DNA of 64,000 nt, from NCBI GenBank assembly GCA_001662425.1, contig BDDC01000307.1, positions 1,438-65,437 of the forward strand, written 5' to 3'. Both the position numbers and the translations under genes were made by a program. This document shows, piece after piece, positions 41,173-53,600 of this stretch. The stretch's first letter is position 1; every line of letters starts with the position of its first letter. This DNA comes from Chlamydomonas sphaeroides. Its lineage: Eukaryota; Chlorophyta; Chlorophyceae; Chlamydomonadales; Chlamydomonadaceae. Under the pieces are notes generated by a model. It did not search any database. It saw nothing but the letters and a program-made list of their open reading frames with translations, and was not told the DNA's origin.

Positions 41173-44100
41173 ATGGCGCGCTCTCGGCTAGGGCACGCTG
41201 CCCTGGCCATGCTGTTTGGTCTCGCCATCCAGGTCGCAGCTAAAAGGACCTCTTGGTCACCCGACACCTTTCCCAACCCCAACGTGGACCTGGAGCGTTG
41301 CGGGCGGCGAGGCGTGCAGGTGCGGAACGAGAGTTGTCACCGGGTGCAACCTCCGTTACTTGACCTCGCATCTTCCTGCTGCTCACAGTCATGGATTTGT
41401 GACCCCGACGGCATCCTGACTTACGAGTCGGGCAACGTCGTTGAGGGACTCATCAAGCGAATTCACGAAGGCGAGAAGCCTTACGTCCGCGCGGAATGCG
41501 GCTCTCTTGGTCCGCGTGGCTACCAGGTGCGAAGGACATGGCCCTGTTGCACGCGGAGTGAGCCAACCGTGCCGCACCGTCACCCTCACCCCGCCAACCC
41601 CCGCGAAGGTGGCCGTTGCGCTTATGTACCGCATGGCGCCCGACGGATCTAGCGTCGAACGTCAAGCTGAGACCTTTGCGAAGGCGCTTCACGACAAGGT
41701 GTGTGCAGGGGGCAGGGGCCCAGCCCCTCCGCCTTACTCCTTGCCCAGGGCGCTGTGTTACAACTGCAAGACGTCCGGCACCCTAGCTCCCCACCTCTGG
41801 TCACCTCCCTTCACCTGCCTTTGCAGTGGGGCGTAGGCGATGCAGAGTGCAACAACGGCGTCGTGATGCTCCTTTCAATCAAAGACCGCCAGCTCTACAT
41901 TTCGGCGGGCGCCGGCGCCACGTCCATGCTCACCTACGACGTCCTGGGCAGCATCATCGATGACGTCAAGCCCGTGCTCCGCGACTCCAGGTGTGCGACT
42001 TGCTCCTTTTGAGCGCTCTGCCGCAAGCTCAGCGCACGTCCCACCGCGCCGCACCAGGCCCCACAACCCACCCCGCCGTCCCCACCCTGCCGTACCCGCC
42101 CTGTCCATGTACGGTTAGGTACGGCGACGCTGTGGAGCGCGCCGTCGTAGACATCGGCCTGGCGCTGGCGGGGCGTGATGTGCAGCCACAGAGTGGCGGC
42201 TGGAGTGATGTGGCGGTGATGTTGGGCATGGGCGGCGCCATCGCTGGGGTGGCCCTGTGGAACAGGAGGGTCGACTTGAAGCGCCGCAAGCGCTACTCGG
42301 TGCGTGCGTTGCGGGATGTATGTTGTGTGTTGTGCCAAGTTGTCGTGTTCGGCCTGCATTGCTTGGGGCTTGGCCCCGTGGCTGCATGAGGCGGGGGTTG
42401 CCGGTGCAGGGATGGCGCAGTCCTGCCGGAGCGCTAACACCGACAGCGACCGCAACAACCCCTGCGCAGGACTGCAAGAGCAAGCTGGAGAAGCTCAAAC
42501 GCGACCAGGCGGCCATGCGGTCGCGCTCCTACAACCCCACCTCCTGCCCCGTCTGCCTCGAGGACTTCGCCGAGGACGGCGACGGACCCGCCGATGGCGC
42601 CGCCGGCTCGCCGCAGTCCCGAGACGCCAGCGGTGGCGACGGCTCGGCCGGAGCAGCTGCCGCCGACGGCAAGGCCGAGGCGGACGATGAGCTCCGTCGG
42701 CCGCTGGTGGGGAGCGGGGCGGCCGCAGCGGGCGGCACCGCGGCGGGCGGCGGGACCGGGACCGCGGCGGTGGCAGGAGACGGCGGCGCGGCTGCCGCGG
42801 CAGGCGGCGCGCCGGTCCCGCCTCCGCGGCGGCCGCTGGTGCTGCCCTGCGGCCACGCCTTCTGCGAGCCCTGCATCACGGCGTGAGTGATGCCGAGCGC
42901 ACGTGGGCTTGGCCCCAGGCCTGCGGGCGCACCGCCCTGCACCGGCACACGGCGCCAGGTGGCCCTCAGGAGCGCCCACGTGAGCAACCCGCTGCCTCCG
43001 TTGTGTCCCAGTCCCACCGGCGTGTAGCCGTTTGACGTGGTGCCCCTGGCGCCCCGCCCGCCTCTGCGCCGCAGCTGGCTGGACCAGAAGAAGCTGACGT
43101 GCCCCATCTGCCGCAAGCCCATTGACGAGGACGACGCGCCGCCGCCCACCGACCCGCGGGACACCCCGCTGCAGCGCCCGCCGGGCTCCCAGGTGCGTGG
43201 CCAACTCCCCCACCCCGCTCATACACCTCCTACACACGCCCGGCTCCGGTGGCCTCGGCGACGGCCGCCATCTGCCGCCCTCCACCCTGACCACCCTATG
43301 GTTCGAGCCCTCCCCTTCCTCCCTGCCCTCCCCTTCCGATCCAGCCCTCCCAGCCGCAGGCGCCGCGCCCCGACACGCCCGGCGGCATGGGCGGCCCCTC
43401 GGGCTCCTCGGGCCCCCGGCCGCCCTGCACCGTGGACGACACGGACGAGGCGGACCGCTACTACGACATGGGCTCGGGCTCGGGGGTGGGCACCGGCATG
43501 GGCTACGGCTTTGGCAGCGGCGGCATGGGCATGGGCATGGGCGGCAGCGTGGGCGGCCCGCGGCTGCGGCTGCGCTGGGGCCGCAACCGGCGGCGGGCGG
43601 TCTGGTACAACCGCATGAACGAGGTACGCGGCGCGCAACACAGGCTTGGACGTTGCCGGTGGTTGCGGTGTGTTTATGCCGGCGGCCCAGCTGCCGAGCG
43701 GCTTGGCAGTGGCTTACCATGGCCCTGGTGAAGCTCCGACAAGCAACCCTGGCGAAGTGCTGGTGTGTGCTCCAATGTTCAACGGCGATGGTGCCGCACC
43801 CATAGCAGGCGGAAGCGCTGACCGTCCAGCTGTGCGAACGCTACCCTGCTGCCGCAGGACCTGCTGATGAGCGAGATGCTGTTCCGGCTGCGGCAGCTGC
43901 GGCGGCAGCACCCCGAGTACATCTCCACAGGCATGCTGAGCGCCTGGGAGCAGGACCTGCAGAACGGTGCGGAGGGGCCGCTGGGGAGGGATGGGCCGCA
44001 GGGGGGCCTGGGTATGTCCGAGATTGCGCGTTGGCAGCGGAGCAAGCTCCGCGGGCCGCCGTCCTGTACGCTAGCGAGAAGGGCCTCGGAAGCGTGCAGG

Positions 44101-44465
44101 GGCAGCAGCCCCATAGCGGGGTCCGCGCGTGGAGGGGGCTCAACAGGAATCCGGAAGTGCTTCGGGCCACGGCTGCGCGGCCGCGCGTACGCTGCGGCTT
44201 GGCGCCCTGGGCCAAGCCCCGAGGCTTGCAGCCCGAGGTCGCTGCGCCTGCGGGGGCTGCTCCCATCCCGCCGTGACCTGCCCGTGACCCGTCTGTGTGC
44301 CGGGCTCCCGCAGGGCGCGAGTTCAACGCTCAGCAGCTGCGCGACTTCCAGCTCCGTGACCCCGCCACGCGCGCTAACCTGGCGGCCAGCGGCCGCTCCG
44401 GCTCCTCGGTGCGCTTCGGCGGCGGCAGCAGCCGCGGCGGCGGCGGCCGCGGCGGCAGCTGGTAG
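41173..44465 (+). CDS. TPM-domain RING-finger membrane protein A (putative E3 ligase)
   Basis: Ten exons: 41173-41319, 41389-41526, 41609-41698, 41827-41990, 42119-42299, 42470-42882, 43075-43192, about 43344-43623, 43858-43965 and 44314-44465. All join in frame. Exon 1 encodes a signal peptide (LAMLFGLAIQVAA) and FPNPNVDLERCGRRG. Exons 2-5 encode a TPM (TLP18.3/Psb32/MOLO-1) domain, including ESGNVVEGL, WGVGDAECNNGVVMLLSIKD and RQLYISAGAGATSMLT. A membrane helix follows (AVMLGMGGAIAGVALW), then Lys/Arg. Exons 6-7 form a C3HC4 RING (CPVCLEDF ... LPCGHAFCEPC ... CPICRKP) with 97 residues between the second and third cysteines. Exon 8 is Gly/Met-rich. Exons 9-10 carry MSEMLFRLRQLRRQHPEYI and FNAQQLRDFQLRDPATRANL, conserved in gene B. 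The topology would place TPM in the lumen and RING in the cytosol. Ubiquitin-ligase activity is inferred. Confidence 0.87.
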
Positions 44466-45402
44466 CGGCGGGAGCGCTGCGCTGCTGGGGGGCGGTCACC
44501 TGCTGAGAGGTGCCAGATGAGGAGGGGAGACAAGTGCCATGTAGGGTGCGGCAAATTTTGTTGGCAGATGGGGAAGGAAGGCGGCGTCGATCCGCGGCAC
44601 ACGCGCCCGTGTGTGCTGTGTCTACGTGTGGTGGTGTGACCAGCGAGCGACCCATAGGGTGCTGATTTGTACGGATGGGAAATGGGGGCCGTGCAGACGC
44701 CATCAGGGGCCGTGGTAGTGTCGTGACGCGGGGCGGGGCTTGGCGCTGACGTGTTGAGTGTGCACATGCGGGCCCGCGGTCGCGGGTGCTTGCGGTGGAC
44801 TTGGGCGGAGCGCGTGGAGGCGAGGAACAGGAAATGCCCCAGGCAGGGTGCCTGCAGTGGCTATGCCGTGCCGCACCGCGTGCAGGGCGAGGCTGTGGGC
44901 TGATGGCTCCGAGTGCTAGCGGCGCCCGAGCAATAGCTGGCGTTGGGGCGCGCGTGTGGGCTGCTCGCTTCCGGATTGAGGTGGCCTCTGTTTGCCAAAA
45001 CTGAACGGAGGGTCGGCCAGGCGCCTCGCAGATGGACGCTGTAAGCCTTGACGGTGCTAATGCTGCAACACGCAACAACCTTCTTGCTACGACCCGTGTG
45101 ACGCAACTCGTGTGAGCGGCGAAGTAGCGTGGTGACCGGCCGGCCTTGCTGCAGACCGCCGGGCGACAACATCCAACCAAGTCCAGGGGCAGTTTCCGTG
45201 AGATGCTCTTGGGTGAGCGTTTGCTTGAAGAAGTTAAGGTGAAGAGGTTAAGGATTGCAGGCCTTGGCAAGTCAGGTCGTCGCGCAGGAAAGGCGCCCGT
45301 GCAACTCCGGTCCGGGCCAACACCCCAAATCGTACAAGGCTAACCTCAAAAAGCTGCCCCCCGCCACTGCAACGCCCACACCTCTGACAACCGCAACAAA
45401 CC
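44466..45402. other. Spacer between the two TPM-RING genes
   Basis: 3' UTR of gene A and promoter of gene B. TGTAA occurs near 45042. No conserved protein is visible. Gene B starts 938 bases after the stop of gene A. Confidence 0.5.
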
Positions 45403-48400
45403 ATGCTAGTACCAAACAGAGACCCGCGATGGCGCTCTCGAATTTTACCCGCCGTTGCCCTGCCCGTTCTCATGCTGCTTGTGCAAACCAGAGCCCAGAA
45501 TCCGTCATGGACGCCTGACTCTTTCCCCAACCCAGCCGTAGACCTGGAGCGTTGCGGGCGACGGGGCGTGCAGGTGCGTCTCTGACGAAGCAAGCGAGTA
45601 CATGGTCAAAGCGCCTTGCTTCACGACAGACCTGCGCCGTCCTTTACCTTTTTTGCACAGTCTTTGATATGTGACCCCGATTTCGTTCTGACATATGAAT
45701 CGGCCAACGTCGTCGAGGGACTCATTAAGCTCATTCGCGAAGGGGAGAAGCCTTACGTGCGCGCAGAGTGCGGCGCTCTCGGTCCTCGCGGTTATCAGGT
45801 GCGAAGAAGGCGCCTTGCTGTCGCGAAGCCAGCGGGCAGTTGTCAACCGTGCCGCAAACCCTTTCCCCGGTCGCCCCCCGCAGATGGCCGTGGCGCTCTT
45901 GCACAACATGGCTCTCGACGGCTCTGGTATTGAACATCAAGCTGAGACCTTTGCGAAAGCTCTTCACGACAAGGTGTGTGCGAAGGGCCGGAGCCACCAG
46001 CCTGCGCCCGTGAGCTAAGCTTGATGCCCCTGCTTGCATTGCAGTGGGGCGTCGGCGACGCCGCATGCAACAACGGCGTCGTGTTGTTCCTGTCCATCAA
46101 GGACCGCCAGCTCTACATATCCGCCGGCGCCGGCGCCACGTCTATGCTCACCTTTGACGTCTTGGGCAACATCATCGACGGCGTCAAGCCCGTGCTCCGC
46201 GACTCCAGGTGCGCTACCCCTGCACGTGCCCCTCTATCATTAGCCAAAACGACCCATAACTGCACCAGGCCCCCGTCCCCATCCCAACCCGTCATACCCA
46301 CCCTGCCGTACATTCCCTGTCGTACTACCAGGTACGGCGACGCCGTGGAGCGGGCGGTAGTGGACATCGGCCTGGCGCTGGCGGGGCGCCGCACAGCTCG
46401 GCAGCAGCACGCTCGCTCTGGCTGGACCATCCAATTTCATGGATTCACGTCCCAGGACATCTTTGCCCTGCGCATCGTCGGGTGCTTTATCTTGTTCGTG
46501 TGCGTACTTATAATCTTCGGCAAGCCAGCTGGGCCTCGCTACCAGGTGCGTGGCGATGCCGCTTCCGCGCGCCCTGCGCGCCTGCCAGCCAGCCAGCACG
46601 GCCACAGCCCCGGCTGACCGTTCGTCACCTGCTTCTCCCGGCCGTGCTGACCCTGCCAGCCCTTGCCGTACGGCCGGCCGTCGTAGCTAGCAGCAGCCAC
46701 TGGCAGCTCACGGCTCACGTCCGCATGCCCCTACTGTCGTTGCGCAGGACTGCAAGAGCAAGCTGGAGAAGCTCAAGTGCGACCAGGCGGCCATGCGGTC
46801 GCGCTCCTACAACCCCACCTCCTGCCCCGTCTGCCTCGAGGACTTCACTCAGGGCGGCTGCTCGTCCTCGTCGTTGGCAGTGGGCGTCAATTCGTCACGT
46901 GTGGGAGAGAGGTCCTCTTTGGCCGAGGTACCGATCCTGCGTCTCTTTTCCATATTCCGTCATTCCTATCGTGTACCCTTGCCTCTCCGCGACGCCAGCG
47001 CTGGCGCCAGCGCCGGCGCCGGACCAGCCGGAGCTTTCGTCGCCGAAGGCAGCGCCGAGACAGCGGCCGAGCTCCGGCGGCCGCTGCTCGGCGGCGGACT
47101 GCTGCGGCGCCGCAACGGCGCCGCGGCTGCCGCGGCGAGCGGCCCGCCGGTCCCGCCTCCGCGGCGACCGCTGGTGCTACCCTGCGGCCACGCCTTCTGC
47201 GAGCCCTGCCTCACGACGTGAGCTTGCGGGGCTGGGGCACGCGAGGGCGCACTGGCAGAGCCGGAGCTGTGCGGGCGCCGGCGCAGGCCTCGGGGCGGAG
47301 AGTATGCAAGACTGCAAGTCTGCAACGAACCTTCGTGCAACACTGCCCACTAGGTGTAACCTATTTCAATCACGCTTTCTGGCAACGCTAGCCCAAGTGG
47401 TGGCCCACTTTCTGCAACTCCTCGACGCAACCTTGCGCTGTCCCGTGTGCGACCTTACATTCCATGCCGGCGGACCCGCAGCTGCTGGCTGAAGTGGAAG
47501 AAGCTGACGTGCTGCATCTGCCGGAAGGCCATTGACGAGGACGACGTTCCGTGGCCGAGCGTCCCACGGGACAGTAGCGACACGCCGTGCAACAATGGGC
47601 ACACCAATTTCACGGTGCACTACAATAGGAGCCACCGGGAGCAGGAGCAGCGGCAGCGCCGGTCGGAGAACCAGGTAAAGCCGAGGGCGGGGCTTGGACT
47701 CTGATGACGCCTGCCATGCTGCCGACGCCTGCCATGCTGCTCGCGCCGTGGCGCTCCCCAGGACCCCAAGCCCGCTCAACTGCAGCCGCCGCCTCTCCCC
47801 GAGACGCAAGGCGTCATTGGCGGGCCCTCGGCCTTTGGCTCAGACCCCGTTTGCTACGCTGTCGACGTCGAAGCTGGCGCTGGCACCGGCACCATTCCTG
47901 GCGCCGGCGCCGGCGCGAGCAACGGCTTTGGCAGCGGTGCCGGGACGGGCCTGGTCCCGGTCGTCGGACAAGGCTACGGCCTCGGCAACGGCACCGGGAT
48001 ACTCATGGGCCCGGGCGGTGGCGCCGGCTACGGCTTGGGCGGCGACGCCGGGTTGGGCATGGGCCCGGGCGGCGAGGTGGCGCCCGACGGCAGCGGCGGC
48101 GGTCCGCAGCTGCGCCTTCGCGCGTGCGGCCCGCGGCAGCCGGCGGCCGGGGACGACGAAGCGCAGGAGGTGCGTGGGCAAGGGCATGTTGACAAGGTGT
48201 GGTGACACGGTGGGGCGCTGTCGGCGGCCTCGCCCGACGCACGTGGGCGAGGTGAGGCGTGCGCGAGGGCGGAGGGGCTGGCTTGGGGACAGCTGCTGGC
48301 GGGCGGTGCGCGGCCGCGCGCAGGCGCACGCACGTGCAGCCGCCGCCCCGCACGTGCCACGCATGGCGGCATGGCAGCCGCCACCACCGCATGAGCTGCT

Positions 48401-49311
48401 CATGTGCCGGCACGCTGCCGCAGCCGCCGCTACCTCATGGGGCGCTGTTCGGTGTGCTTCGTTCGTGCCCTTGCGAGCAGCACATGAGCGCTGTCAGCGG
48501 TACCGGGGCTGGCGCTGAGCGGCCGTGCGACCGCTTGCTGCCGCAGGCGATGCTGATGAGCGAGATGCAGTTCCGGCTGCAGCAGCTGCAGGGGCAGTAC
48601 CCCGACTTCATCTCGAGCGGCATGCTCAGTACCTGGCAGCAAGACCTGCAGAATGGTGGGGCGAGGCCGCGGGGGGGGCGAGGAGGCGCCCGGGCATACC
48701 CTGCTGCTGTCGTACAGAGCGGCAGGCGTGGGCACGCGGCAGGGGGCAGGCAAGAGGAGGGCCGGGGAACAGGGCGCGGCTAGGGAGGGAAGAGGCCACG
48801 CAACAGGGCTGGCCGTGTCAGGACAGGCGGCAGTCGCATCCCTTGACATGAGCTGCACCTGCAGGAATTTTTCTTACATGCCGGCGTCGCGGCCCCTAGC
48901 AGAGTTCCCACGGAGCGCGGCAGCGGCTGAGAGCTGGCGGGGTTCCTGCGCTCATGAGGCCCGAGCGGCCGCGAGTGCGCCGCAGCTTGGCTGGCCCGCC
49001 AGCTGCGCCGGCGGCCGAGCGCTCGAGGTCGCTGCGCCTGAAGGCCTGCTCCCCTCCCGCCTGTGACCCGCCTGTGACCCGCCCGTGACCCGCCTGTAAC
49101 CTACCCGTGACCCGCCCGTGACCCGTCTGTGTGCCGGGCTCCCGCAGGGCGCGAGTTCAACGCTCAGCAGCTGCGCGACTTCCAGCTCCGTGACCCCGCC
49201 ACGCGCGCCAACCTGGCGGCCAGCGGCCGCTCCGGCTCAGGCTCAGGCTCCTCGAACAGCTTTGGCGGCGGCAGCAGCTCGGGCGGCGGCGGCCGCGGCG
49301 GCAGCTGGTAG
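45403..49311 (+). CDS. TPM-domain RING-finger membrane protein B (paralogue of A)
   Basis: Tandem paralogue with the same intron positions. Main exons are 45403-45573, 45661-45798, 45884-45973, 46045-46209, 46332-46544, 46748-about 47218, from 47485, and the last ending at 49311. Signal peptide RILPAVALPVLMLLV; TPM domain (ESANVVEGL, WGVGDAACNNGVVLFLSIKD); membrane helix ALRIVGCFILFVCVLIIFG, different from that of A; RING CPVCLEDF ... LPCGHAFCEPC ... CCICRKA, with up to 116 residues inserted. Part of the insert (from about 46928) could be an intron. The RING retains all ligands but has one extra codon (Cys) after the second ligand pair, and Pro to Cys in the last pair. A Gly-rich region and the conserved C terminus (MSEMQFRLQQLQGQYPDFI, FNAQQLRDFQLRDPATRANL) follow. 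A 2-base deletion removes the start codon used by A from frame, so the upstream ATG 45403 must serve. Confidence 0.82.
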
Positions 49312-49922
49312 CGGCGGAAGCGCTTCGCTGCGTGTGCGCATTCGGCTACCTGTGGAGGGTCGGGCGGCGAGGGTTGGGCAGCGAGTGTCAATGGGAGATG
49401 GGGCCGGGCTGACCCACATGAAGTATGAACCGCATGACTGGGGTGGGGAGTGGGGGCATCGGGCCGCGTTCGCGTTTTCGGTGCCGACGGCGGCGGCATG
49501 CTGAGGCACGCAGGCTTGGGCGCTGCCCTCCGCAGCGTGCGTGCATGGAGCGCATACAAGTACGAGTGAAACGCAACACGATGGCACTCAACGGCACTCA
49601 CGACTGGCCGTGTGTTCGGCGCAGAACGGCGGAGTGCCGACCATACCTCCCAGTGTCATGTAGCCGTCTGCGGAAAGCGACATACTTGAAGTCGCAGGCA
49701 CCCTCTGAGGGCACTGTGAAGGGCTGACTGGCACTCGGCGTGTTGGAGCCTGCGCCAGCGCGAAGGCCGGATGCCACGGGGTTGGAGGTGGCTGAGGTGC
49801 CCCCTGGCAGTGCAGTTGCGGGCGACTATATGCGTCGCGACATGACGTTTTTGGTTGCAGGGGTAGGTGTGCACGTGCACGTGTAATAGCATAGCACAGA
49901 GGCGTACGCTGTCCAACTGGGT

Positions 49923-49957
<35 letters not shown>

Positions 49958-50667
49958 ACCGAGTTTCCTCTGCAGAATCAATGGGCTCCTGGTACTCCCC
50001 ACATCCGGGCACCACGTGCACGCCACCACGGCACGCAAGCACCCTGTAACAACAGAGGGCCCAAAGGATGATCACTTTAGGCGCGCAACCCATCCCTGGG
50101 CAGGGGGTGCTTGAAGGCGTGGGAAGGGTGTCGCCCTTGGCTTTGCCTTTCGTGCGTGTCCCCACGCGCATCCCGGCGGTGGCTGACCATGTCAACTGGC
50201 TGGGATACGTGCCCCGCCATATAGAACCTCTGACTTTTTACTTGCGTAGACCCTGCGCCTTAATTCCTGTGTCGGGTGCTGCTCGTACGGCTGCTGAGGG
50301 AGAGATGTGCCGTTGCCGCCAAGCGCACGGGTGGTTGCTGACCCGCTGTAAGCCTATGCGATGACATTAGCACGCTCACAATGTTCGCAGTATATTGTTC
50401 GAAGAAATATTAATATTGCGGGAAGGGACCGTCTTGGGTCTTCCCCGCGGCGTGCGGGGACGGCGCGGATCGAAGGCGGGTTACGTCCAGACACGCGGCC
50501 GTGGTCAAGGAGTCGAAGACGCAGACATTCAACACGTATCTTAAACCTGACAAACAACATAACAAGTCATTGACCCACAAACTTGACTGCGAATTGACCT
50601 TCGATGCTGCTTCTGACCAACACGTCGTCCAGCTTGCGAGCTGCGTAGCTGTATCTACTTGGTCAAC
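49312..50667. other. Intergenic region between TPM-RING B and calpain
   Basis: No supported gene. It contains a (TG)n microsatellite, then AT-richer sequence around 50350-50660 that probably holds the calpain promoter and 5' UTR. Confidence 0.5.
49923..49955. repeat. (TG)n microsatellite
   Basis: About 16 TG dinucleotides without interruption. Confidence 0.95.
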
Positions 50668-53600
50668 ATGCCTTTCCAGCTGCTTTCGCAGAAGCCCTCG
50701 TTCCAGGCAAGCCTATAGCACGGCTGCATCGCATGCGAAGCTCGGGTCGGGAAGCGAACACGTACCAGCATGAAAGCTTACAGAGCCGTTGGACAGCAGG
50801 GCGCGTAGCGCGGCACAGACACAGTTGGCGACCGAACGGTCGCGCGGGTGGTTTGCCGGACGCGTACCTCGAAGACAGCACCAGACACAGCGGAAGGATT
50901 CGTGTGGCAAGCTGCGCGGAGTGGCGATTCAGCGCTGCAGGAGGCAGGCCGTAACTTGGGGGGCTACTTGAGGGGGCGCGGCCCTCAGCCACCTCCAGCC
51001 CCTACCTCGCCACCCCGAGTCCGCCAGCATACCTGGGTTCCCTTGAGCTTGCCTCCGGGTAACAAAAGGCACCTGCTGCTAACTCCCAGCAATGTTAGAG
51101 CATGCCGCTTCTGAAGGCCGCAGCGCGGCACGCTTCACCAGCTAACGCCCACCCAGCGCAACCCGCTACAGCAGCTTGTGCAGTCCCCGCGTTAACCCTT
51201 GCGGGCCCCAGCCACTCCGCCTCAAACCTTTACCCCCTACCAAGCCACGACCCCAATTCTTCCCCTTCATGTCTAACAGTCGCTCTCGACCTTCTTTCCA
51301 CCCTCAGGACCCGGACTTCCGACCCGTGGATGACTCCATAGGCCAGGTCGAGCAAAAGGGGGTCATATACGAGGGCCGCGACGTCTCTCGCGTGGTGGAC
51401 TGGCGCCGGCTTAAAGACCTGCCCACCTTCCAGCGGGCCACCGACGGCAAGACCTATGTGCGCCTGTTCGAAGGTGCGCGTGGTGACGCATGAGACAGCC
51501 TCGTGCAGCCGCAGCCGCGGCGCTGACGGCCGGCGGGAGACGGGCGCTGCTGGCGCTGCCTGATATGACTGCCGCCCTTGCCTCAACCCTGACCCGGCGC
51601 AGATGGCGTCACGGCTTCGGACATCAACCAGGCGAGTTCCGCAGCCACCACGCTGCGCACCCAGCAGCCGCCAGGGCACGCAGCCGTGCAGTAGTGGCGC
51701 CCAAAGTACCATGGCCTGGACGGCAGGGGGCAGAACGCCTGGACTGCACCTGCTTCACAGAAGCCCGCCCGCCTCGTCATGCACGCCCGGCGAAGCCCCT
51801 GGTCGCTGTTGTCTTCCCGGCTCACGTGCCTGCTCCCCTGCCCGGCCGCCGCCCTCCCCGCCCGCAGGGAACCCTGGGCAACTGCTGGCTGCTGTCCTCG
51901 CTGGCGTGCCTGGCCACCCGGCCAGGAGCTGTGGAGAGCGTGAGCTGGGAGCTGGAGCGGGGCGAGCGGGGAGGATGTTGGCACCTGGCGCTCGGCCGGG
52001 GGCCGCGGAGGGCTGGAGCTAGCCCGGATGGGCTGGAGTGGGGCAATCAAGGGGAGCACTGCTATGGCCTGGCACCCAGCTGGCGGGAACGGAGGGCAGG
52101 GGCTGTTGGAAGGCCCTGGGTGGAGCGCTGCTGGACCGTATGACAGTGGGCTTCTGGAGTGCTGGGGAGGAGCGCGCGGGCGGACAGCGCGGAGCGGCGG
52201 GAGCTGATGCGTCGCGGGGTCCGGCCCCCAGAGCTGCCCGCGTGCAGGGCTGCGGCGTACGCTCGCCATTCCCTCACCTCGCCTCCGCGTCTGCCTGCCT
52301 GCCCGCGCTGCACAGCTATTCCTGACCCCCGGCTACAATGAGGATGGGCGCTACCAATTGCGGCTGTGGGACAAGAGCAGCCGCCAGTTCAAGGAGATCA
52401 CCGTGGACGACAAGTGAGCGGGGGCGCGGGCTGGCACGACGCGTAATCGGGAAGTCGGATTCGATGGCGCATTCAGCCCAACACCGCACCGCCTGACTTG
52501 TTGCTCCCTCCAACCCGGCCCCGCAGCATCCCGGTGTGGCGCCAGGGCGGCCACCCCTGCTTTGCGCGGCCCACCGGCAACGAGGCCTGGGTGCTGATCC
52601 TGGTACGGGCGGCTCAGGGAGGCGCTGTGTCGTGTTCGCACGCCAGTTGGTGAAAGGGCAAATAGCGGCACTCCACGCCCGGCGGCAAAGAGCTTGGCTG
52701 CGCAACCGCGGCGGCTGCCCAGGTCTGCCATGGTGGTGGGTGCGGCCCCTGGCGCCCAATGACTACCATATTATACGGCATGCCGCATGAAACGGCGTCT
52801 GTCCTCATGCCGCCACGCGCCCGCAGGAGAAGGCCATGGCCAAGTACATTGGCTCCTACCACCTGCTCAACGGCGGCGTGTCGTCCTGGGCGCTGGAGAC
52901 GCTCACGGGTGGGGCCACACGCCACGGTCCGGGGAGTGGGCAGCCACAGGCCAGGGCTCTTGGGCCAGGGCCACGGCTGTGGGCCCCTACCGCAGGCTGC
53001 CGCTCGCTGCCGGTGACATGCTGGCCTCCTGCCTGCCTGCATGCCCGGCCCGTCTACACCCACGGTCTACACCCCGCAGGCCACTACACGTGCGTCTTCC
53101 TGCTGGAGCGCCGGGTGCGTCGGCGGCTGGGCCAGCAGCGTCGTGTGCAAGGCGGGGCGCGCTGTTGTGCAGCAGGAGCAGGGCCCACGGAGGCAGGGCG
53201 CTGTAAGCCTGCAGGGTGTGTCCGGCCGCCCTTGCGACGCTGTCCCCGCCGCCGCCCGCCCGCCCGCCCGCCCTCCTGCTGCCGGCTCCCCAGTACTCGG
53301 GCAACCGCGACGCGGGGCCGGACACCGCAAACTGGCGCTGGCTGCGAGCCGAGCTGGCGGCCAAGGTGAGGCGTCACGCGCCCCAACCGGTCTGGGCCCT
53401 GCTGCCGCCCGGGACGCCACAGCCTATGGCCAGCCAGCCCGCGGGGCATGGCCCTCCATGCGCTCTGTCGCCTGGGTCCAGCTCACGTGCGCTCGCTGTG
53501 CGTCAAGACCTGTTGCCCCCTTCCCTCGCCGCCCCAGCCCGCGGAGGCGCGCGTGGTGGCGTTCGGCTCGCGGCCCAGCCCGCTCACCCGCGCCAACATG

